A stretch of 48,808 bases of DNA from Nitrospirae bacterium MYbinv3. Lineage in GTDB: Bacteria; Nitrospirota; Thermodesulfovibrionia; Thermodesulfovibrionales; Magnetobacteriaceae. Shown one piece after another: positions 43,097 through 48,808 of this stretch. The DNA lies in NCBI GenBank assembly GCA_002753395.1, contig PEAB01000017.1, positions 1-48,808 of the forward strand, written 5' to 3'. The notes beneath the pieces were generated by a model. The model was given only the letters and a program-made list of their open reading frames with translations. It had not been told where the DNA came from and made no database searches. The translations under genes were made by a program, and so were the position numbers. Numbering within the stretch: the stretch's first letter is position 1; each line of letters opens with the position of its first letter.

Positions 43097-43792
43097 ATGG
43101 ATATAGTAGAGATATTGAGAAGCCTTTCGGTGGCTGCCCTGCCCATCCTCGTAGCGATAACCTTTCACGAGGTTGCTCATGGATGGGTTGCAAACAAACG
43201 CGGCGACCCCACGGCCAAAGAAATGGGGAGACTAACGTTAAACCCTATAGCACACATAGACTTGGTGGGCACCATTATAATGCCCATAATGCTGTTTATA
43301 CTGTCAAGAGGTTCGTTTATGTTTGGATCGGCAAAGCCGGTGCCAGTTAATTTTGCTAACCTTAAAAATCCAAGGGTAGACGCTGCGCTTGTCGCTGTTG
43401 CCGGACCTGGGGCTAACATCGTAATAGCAACGTTGAGTATAGTGTTTTTAGCTGTAATTTTCAGACTTTACCCCGCCTCCTATCCTACTCAACCCTGGAT
43501 TACAAAGATATTGGTACCGGTTGAGCAGATGCTGCGTTACAGCATATCGTTTAACGTATTTCTGGCGGCCTTTAACTTGATCCCTATCCCCCCGCTTGAT
43601 GGCGGCAGGATTGTCGTCAGTATGCTGCCATACAGACAGGCATATCAGTATAGCAAGATCGAGCCTTATGGGATATTTATAGTGCTTGCCTTGTGGGCAT
43701 TTGGTCTGGCGCACTATATAATAACGCCTATTCAGAGAGTCGTACAGTTTTTAATAGGCATTATCCTTATGCCTTTGGGGAAAATTTTTTAA
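43097..43792 (+). CDS. Site-2 protease family membrane metallopeptidase (M50)
   Basis: A 231-residue integral membrane protease. The zinc site is H24-E25-xx-H28 (FHEVAHGW) in TM1, and the second conserved motif is NLIPIPPLDGGRI, with the third zinc ligand Asp. Four to six TM segments are visible, and the protein lacks the PDZ domain of RseP. This compact form is common in bacteria beside trpS and segregation genes. It presumably cleaves a membrane protein, which is not identifiable here. The trpS gene begins 12 bases downstream. Confidence 0.92.
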   Translation: MDIVEILRSLSVAALPILVAITFHEVAHGWVANKRGDPTAKEMGRLTLNPIAHIDLVGTIIMPIMLFILSRGSFMFGSAKPVPVNFANLKNPRVDAALVAVAGPGANIVIATLSIVFLAVIFRLYPASYPTQPWITKILVPVEQMLRYSISFNVFLAAFNLIPIPPLDGGRIVVSMLPYRQAYQYSKIEPYGIFIVLALWAFGLAHYIITPIQRVVQFLIGIILMPLGKIF

Positions 43793-43804
43793 TAAGGAGA
43801 TCTG

Positions 43805-44851
43805 ATGCAAATCGGTGAAATTCAATCGATTCAGACAGGGGGGCAAGTTGACGAGCCAGGTTTAAGGTTTAATAACCGTGTATTGAGCGGTATGCAGCCA
43901 AGTGGGTTATTGCATATTGGAAACCTGGTAGGTGCGCTTCAAAACTGGGTAAAACTGCAACAACAGTACGAGTGCTATTATTTTGTGGCGGATTGGCATG
44001 CCTTAACGAGTAACTACGCAGAACCTGCACTTATAAAGCAATACTCAAACGAACTTGTCCTGAACTTTCTATCGGCTGGTTTGAGTCCAGATAAATGCAC
44101 CATATTCATACAATCAAAGGTACCGCAACATGCAGAACTGTGCTTGCTACTAAGTATGATAACGCCTTTAGGATGGTTACAGCGTGTGCCCACGTACAAG
44201 GAAAAGCAGTTTGAGATAAAGGACAAGGATCTGGACACGTTCGGTTTCCTTGGATACCCCGTTCTTCAGTCGGCAGACATTCTGGCCTACAGGGCAAAGT
44301 ATGTCCCAGTGGGGATAGACCAAGAACCGCATTTAGAGATTACAAGAGAGATCGCACGTCGCTTTAATTTCCTCTACAGTACAGAGGTAATGGTAGAGCC
44401 TCAGGCGCTTCTTACGGAGTTTCCCAAGGTGGTCGGTCTTGATGGCAGAAAGATGTCCAAGAGCTATAATAACTGCATCTACCTCTCCGATACACCGGAG
44501 GAGGTAGAGACCAAGATCAGGACGATGATGACTGACCCGGCAAGAAAGCGGCGTACGGACAAGGGAGACCCTGAGTTATCTCCAGTATTCCAACTACATA
44601 AGGTATTTTCTACAAAGGAAGAACAGGAGTATGTAGCTGATGGCTGTCGTACTGCTAAAATCGGTTGTATCGACTGTAAAAAGATCCTCATTAAACACGT
44701 GCTGACCCTTCTTGAATCTATATGGGCAAAACGCAAGGAACTGATTAAATCCAGTGTCCTTACAGATGTCGTGCGGGAGGGAAACGCAAGGGCAGCACAT
44801 GTAACCGAGGAATCAATGCAGCTTATAAGGGAGGCTATGAAGCTCAATTGA
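43805..44851 (+). CDS. trpS: Tryptophanyl-tRNA synthetase
   Basis: A 348-residue class I aminoacyl-tRNA synthetase that charges tRNA-Trp. Signatures: SGMQPSGLLHIGNLVGALQNW (HIGH-type motif), ECYYFVADWHALTS, YPVLQSADILAYRAKYVPVGIDQEPHLE and KMSKSYNN. The first 25 residues precede the normal start of the family; a start nearer residue 26 (in front of RVLSGMQPSG) is possible, but GGAG stands before the annotated ATG. It is in one transcript with the site-2 protease. Confidence 0.96.
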   Translation: MQIGEIQSIQTGGQVDEPGLRFNNRVLSGMQPSGLLHIGNLVGALQNWVKLQQQYECYYFVADWHALTSNYAEPALIKQYSNELVLNFLSAGLSPDKCTIFIQSKVPQHAELCLLLSMITPLGWLQRVPTYKEKQFEIKDKDLDTFGFLGYPVLQSADILAYRAKYVPVGIDQEPHLEITREIARRFNFLYSTEVMVEPQALLTEFPKVVGLDGRKMSKSYNNCIYLSDTPEEVETKIRTMMTDPARKRRTDKGDPELSPVFQLHKVFSTKEEQEYVADGCRTAKIGCIDCKKILIKHVLTLLESIWAKRKELIKSSVLTDVVREGNARAAHVTEESMQLIREAMKLN

Positions 44852-44916
44852 CTGATACACTCCCATATGTTTACAAAGCATGATCACACAATATTCATGG
44901 AGGGGGGTGAACAGGT

Positions 44917-45123
44917 ATGCCTATATTTGAGTATACGTGTAATAGCTGTAACAAAGAGGTAGAGTTATTGGTCTACGGTAATAAACAGCCGCGCTGTCCC
45001 AACTGCGGGTCACCGGAGATGAAAAAAAAGATGTCCATATTTGGCGTAAGCGGCGTAGATAAGCAGGTCAAGGGGACAAGCGATTGTGGAAGCTGCCACA
45101 AAACTTCCTGCAGCACGTGTTAA
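44917..45123 (+). CDS. FmdB-type zinc ribbon protein
   Basis: A 68-residue protein starting MPIFEYTCNSCNKEVELLV, with a zinc ribbon formed by C8/C11 and C27/C30 (CPNCGS). The tail has additional cysteines (CGSCHKTSCSTC). This is the FmdB/CxxC family of small putative regulatory proteins with unknown targets. GGAGGGGGTG precedes the ATG. Confidence 0.9.
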   Translation: MPIFEYTCNSCNKEVELLVYGNKQPRCPNCGSPEMKKKMSIFGVSGVDKQVKGTSDCGSCHKTSCSTC

Positions 45124-45330
45124 ACTGCCCCTATTTTGACATCAACCACAAACGTGGATTTAATTAAGCAGGTGGAAAAATTTGCCTAAATAAATCTCTA
45201 AATATTGTTATATACATTTTGGATAGTTTTATTGTACACTAAATGTAAGATGTAGGCTTGTGGGATTTCATACCTATTTAAGTGATGAGGTCTTTTTACA
45301 GAAACCAATTTAATAAGGAGTTTAACAACG

Positions 45331-45666
45331 ATGGGGAAAAACATTTATGTAGGCAACATTTCCTTCAGGGCAACAGAAGACGACCTGAAAGACCTTTTCA
45401 CGAAGATAGGAGAGGTAGAGCTGGTTAAGATAATTACTGATGCGCAGACGGGACAACCAAAGGGATTCGGTTTTGTAGAGATGGCAAACGAGGAGGACGC
45501 CAAAAAAGCTATAGCTGCACTCAATGGCAGCAGCTTTATGGATAGGACATTGTCAGTTGCCGAGGCAAAACCACAGCAGAAGGACAGGCGTGGCGGTTTT
45601 GAGGGGAAGAAAGGCGGTGGTTATGGAGGCGGCGGTGGTAACAGGGAGCCTAGAAAATGGAGATAA
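45331..45666 (+). CDS. RRM-domain RNA-binding protein
   Basis: A 111-residue protein of the bacterial glycine-rich RNA-binding type. RNP2 is KNIYVGNISF and RNP1 KGFGFVEM, with a normal 80-residue RRM. The tail is Arg/Gly-rich (RRGGFEGKKGGGYGGGGGNREPRKW). Related proteins are cold-induced RNA chaperones in cyanobacteria and other bacteria. An ample 207-base leader precedes it, and rpsU starts 6 bases after its stop, so the two are likely co-expressed. Confidence 0.93.
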   Translation: MGKNIYVGNISFRATEDDLKDLFTKIGEVELVKIITDAQTGQPKGFGFVEMANEEDAKKAIAALNGSSFMDRTLSVAEAKPQQKDRRGGFEGKKGGGYGGGGGNREPRKWR

Positions 45667-45672
45667 GCAGTT

Positions 45673-45867
45673 TTGTATATAAAAGTATATGAAAACGATG
45701 TTGAAAAAGCCCTTAAAACCTTAAAACGCCAGCTTCAAAAAGAAGGTCTATTTAGAGATATTAAAAATAGAAGCTTCTACGAAAAGCCCTCTGTAAAGAA
45801 AAAAAGGAAACAGAGAGATGCAAGGAAAAAGAGGCTGAAGGCCATGAGATTTAAGAAAGCAGTCTGA
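45673..45867 (+). CDS. rpsU: 30S ribosomal protein S21
   Basis: A 64-residue basic protein matching S21: YIKVYENDVEKALKTLKRQLQKEGLFRDIKNRSFYEKPSVKKKRKQRDARKKR. It sits on the small subunit near the 3' end of 16S rRNA and helps initiation. The start is TTG (TTGTATATAAAAG), supported by family alignment. Directly after the RRM gene. The typical partners dnaG and rpoD are not adjacent. Confidence 0.95.
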   Translation: MYIKVYENDVEKALKTLKRQLQKEGLFRDIKNRSFYEKPSVKKKRKQRDARKKRLKAMRFKKAV

Positions 45868-45933
45868 AATGCGCATTAAACTTTATGCTATCGCCGACCT
45901 CTAATCACCACAAACCGTAAGGCTATGACAATA

Positions 45934-45974
45934 AATCCGATTTATGCAACTGCGCCCCTTGAATAAATCGGATT
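45934..45974. terminator. Hairpin between convergent rpsU and tgt
   Basis: AATCCGATTTAT (45934-45945) and ATAAATCGGATT (45963-45974) form a perfect 12-base inverted repeat around a 17-base loop. It lies between convergent genes and could act in both directions as a terminator, although no T-run follows. It may also be part of an unrelated repeat. Confidence 0.45.
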
Positions 45975-46077
45975 GAGTCAACACGACTCCTCTCTCAGAT
46001 AAGAAAGCGGCCAAAGGAAAAAATCCAATAATCTCTGTCATCAACCCATCGCTAAACATATAGCTTTTTCTTACGTC

Positions 46078-47262
<1,185 letters not shown>

Positions 47263-47276
47263 TCAGCAGACCGATT

Positions 47277-47939
47277 TTACTTTATTGACCTAGTATTGTC
47301 AAGGTCTACAATATCGTAAACAACATCGTTGATGGGGTCATACGCTGAGAGCTTACCTACATACACTGCGCCTGTATCAATGACGACAGAGTTTTTGTAC
47401 TTAGTGACCTCCTTGTGCGGCGTGTGCCCTACAATGATGGGTTTACCCCTATAATGGTCGTAATTCCTGTCCCACAACAGTGCCCTTGGCTGGGCGCTCT
47501 TAAGTGTCTCACCCAAAGGGATGCCTCCGTGGACAAAAATATGCGTGGGTGTCTCGTAATAGTACAGAAGCGATTCAACAAAGGGCATAAGTTGTTTTTG
47601 CGCAGCCTCGTAGTTTTCATAACTGTTTATTGTGTTAATGCCGCCGTTTATAAACCACAACTGAACGTGACTGCTGTATCTGGTTTTAAATGCATTATAG
47701 GCAAGTAGCTCATGATTGCCCATCAAGAGGATGATATTATCTGGGTGTTTTTTTTTCAGATCGTCCACGTAGGTCACTACTTGCATGTTATTTTCGCCTC
47801 TGTCTATGTAGTCACCTATGAAGATGAGTTGATCGGTGTTGGGGTCAAACCGTATTACACCTTCAATCAGGTCTACCATAAGGGAATAGCAGCCATGTAT
47901 ATCACCAATAGCGATCTGTCTCTTCATCTCTTCCAACAC
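47277..47939 (-). CDS. Metallophosphoesterase, Ser/Thr protein phosphatase (PPP family)
   Basis: A 220-residue phosphatase of the PP1/PrpE/ApaH-like family. The metal-binding motifs are GDIHG (D13, H15), GDYIDRG (D43, D46, R47) and GNHE (N75, H76), and a histidine in FVHGG follows. It may act on phosphoproteins or diadenosine tetraphosphate. The start could be GTG 47939 or ATG 47927 (MKRQIAIGDIHG), the latter closer to GGAAGAG. Only 20 bases separate it from tgt, so they are probably one operon. Confidence 0.9.
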   Translation of the reverse strand: MLEEMKRQIAIGDIHGCYSLMVDLIEGVIRFDPNTDQLIFIGDYIDRGENNMQVVTYVDDLKKKHPDNIILLMGNHELLAYNAFKTRYSSHVQLWFINGGINTINSYENYEAAQKQLMPFVESLLYYYETPTHIFVHGGIPLGETLKSAQPRALLWDRNYDHYRGKPIIVGHTPHKEVTKYKNSVVIDTGAVYVGKLSAYDPINDVVYDIVDLDNTRSIK

Positions 47940-48019
47940 TATATAGTAATAGCGTAACTAAATATTGTCAAGGGATTGTATAAACTTTTATTCCTGTGGG
48001 TGTTGTAGTCGATTAACTC

Positions 48020-48394
48020 CTAATGTGGTAAGTTAAGCACTGCATCCTCTGACTCATAGATATTAATAAGACTATTGTAGAATCCAGCTGTTTTAAATAT
48101 CCTGTTTACATCCTCATCAGTGGAAACAAAATATATCTTCTTTCCATCAGCAGTTATTTTCTTGAGGATCAGGAGAATGCCCCTTAGTCCTGCACTGCTT
48201 AGATGATCAAGTTTATCGAGGTTAACTATAATAAAGTCTTCACCCTCCGATAGCTTCGTTTCTATTAACCTGGTAAATTCATTAGTAGTTAGACTATCCA
48301 AGTTGCCACTTAGTGCAACAATAAATGCATTCTGTTCCTTTCTCATCTCAAAATTCAGCATTGCCTTCTGGTCTTCTTTTGCATCAAATCTCAT
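48020..48394 (-). CDS. STAS-domain anti-sigma factor antagonist
   Basis: A 124-residue STAS protein. The conserved segment DKLDHLSSAGLRGILLILKK contains the phosphorylatable Ser of RsbV/SpoIIAA-type antagonists. Family members, when dephosphorylated, bind an RsbW-like kinase and release its sigma factor. The matching kinase gene lies just upstream on the same strand but is truncated. ATG 48394 is the start used; a shorter start at MLNFEMRKE is possible. Confidence 0.88.
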   Translation of the reverse strand: MRFDAKEDQKAMLNFEMRKEQNAFIVALSGNLDSLTTNEFTRLIETKLSEGEDFIIVNLDKLDHLSSAGLRGILLILKKITADGKKIYFVSTDEDVNRIFKTAGFYNSLINIYESEDAVLNLPH

Positions 48395-48428
48395 AAACCA
48401 CCCATTTAATGTTATTTACTTTAAAAAG

Positions 48429-48740
48429 TTAAACACGATTTTTGCTATACTTGGTCATGGTTAAAGTTCCAACGCCATCTTTATATACATAAGATACCTG
48501 ATCCATTAATTGTTTCATAAAATATACCCCTAGACCTCCAATTTTCCTATTCTCCAACGAGGAGAGGAGATCTGGGGTGGGAGCATCATCAACACTAAAG
48601 GGCTTACCATAACTTATAGCTGACGCTACAAAATCAACGTTACATTTTTCAATTAATATATCGATTTTGCCCTCTTCTGTTTCCTCGTAGTTAAGTACCT
48701 GGACAAAAGTTTTTATATGAAATATAATATGTGATGAAGT
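48429..48740 (-). pseudogene. RsbW-like anti-sigma serine kinase, 5'-truncated
   Basis: A 103-codon open frame without ATG, GTG or TTG near its 5' end. It carries the back half of an RsbW-type HATPase: ISYGKPFSVDDAPTPDL, then ENRKIGGLGVYFMKQLMDQVSYVYKDG. The expected N-terminal ATP-binding helix with its N-box is missing, replaced by a poorly conserved FVQVLNYEETEEGKIDI start, and a stop occurs upstream. The other half seems lost or moved. Its STAS partner follows 34 bases downstream. An insertion near 48720-48740 would explain it. Confidence 0.65.
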
Positions 48741-48808
48741 TTACAGACGACTATGAGGAGTGGATTTTTATCATGAGATTTATTAAAGGTTTAAGTCAAG
48801 AAACAATA
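48734..48808 (+). CDS. Start of a plus-strand frame, incomplete at window edge
   Basis: An ATG at 48734 opens a frame running off the window (MKFTDDYEEWIFIMRFIKGLSQETI). The IMRFIKGLSQETI wording resembles the N-terminal arm of tyrosine recombinases (xxYLxxxxGLSxxTI), but 25 residues are too few to be sure. No clear ribosome binding site is present. It lies divergently against the truncated RsbW. Confidence 0.35.
   Translation, partial: MKFTDDYEEWIFIMRFIKGLSQETI

Overview
The window looks like a chromosomal contig from an anaerobic, motile or signalling-rich Gram-negative bacterium. My best guess is Nitrospirota (Thermodesulfovibrionia or Magnetobacterium-like). This is an inference from gene content and style: a three-piece archaeal-type glutamate synthase, BioW-type biotin synthesis, a DUF3187 outer-membrane protein, many dispersed palindromic repeats, and frequent TTG/GTG starts. 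No 16S gene or other decisive taxonomic marker is present.

Layout. 1-6184: a PilZ protein, an E1-like ThiF/MoeB enzyme and a UvrA-family protein (minus strand), a broken Rpn-like fragment, a DUF5618-type protein, rsmG and tRNA-Ala(CGC). 6278-8421: a NarX/NarL-like two-component pair. 8663-12033: a Ter stress cluster (TerD-VWA fusion, AIM24, TerZ-like, TerD-like). 12349-13944: a degenerate receiver fused through a transmembrane segment to a SPOR domain. 13983-17176: a radical SAM/SPASM enzyme with a PqqD-like N-terminus, a very short Cys-rich reading frame just downstream, and a TPR protein. 17201-23891: housekeeping and lipid genes: ispE, bioB-bioW, a lipid kinase, a GT2 glycosyltransferase with DUF2304, and a divergent pair-operon of a PlsC-like acyltransferase and DUF3187 protein. 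24272-34056: a lipoprotein, a STAS-CheA-giant MCP signalling cluster and a large orphan PAS histidine kinase. 34500-42988: glutamate synthase in three genes, interrupted by a small island with a MntA/HepT toxin-antitoxin pair whose antitoxin carries a nonsense codon, then a divergent PEPCK. 43097-48808: a site-2 protease, trpS, an FmdB-like protein, an RRM protein, rpsU, tgt, a phosphatase, a STAS protein and a 5'-truncated RsbW-like kinase at the window edge.

Dispersed through almost every intergenic gap is a two-stem palindromic repeat. Its second stem is often followed by a T-run and so resembles a portable intrinsic terminator. The stems vary between copies by compensatory changes, and the repeat forms the 3' ends of at least two coding regions. 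A second inverted-repeat family occurs three times.

The best candidate for an undescribed system is the radical SAM/SPASM protein at 13983 with the 20-24 residue reading frame at 15291-15365, which ends in a C-x-C-x3-C motif and may be a RiPP precursor. Also notable are the MCP with 91-residue near-identical repeats and the pseudo-receiver-TM-SPOR protein.
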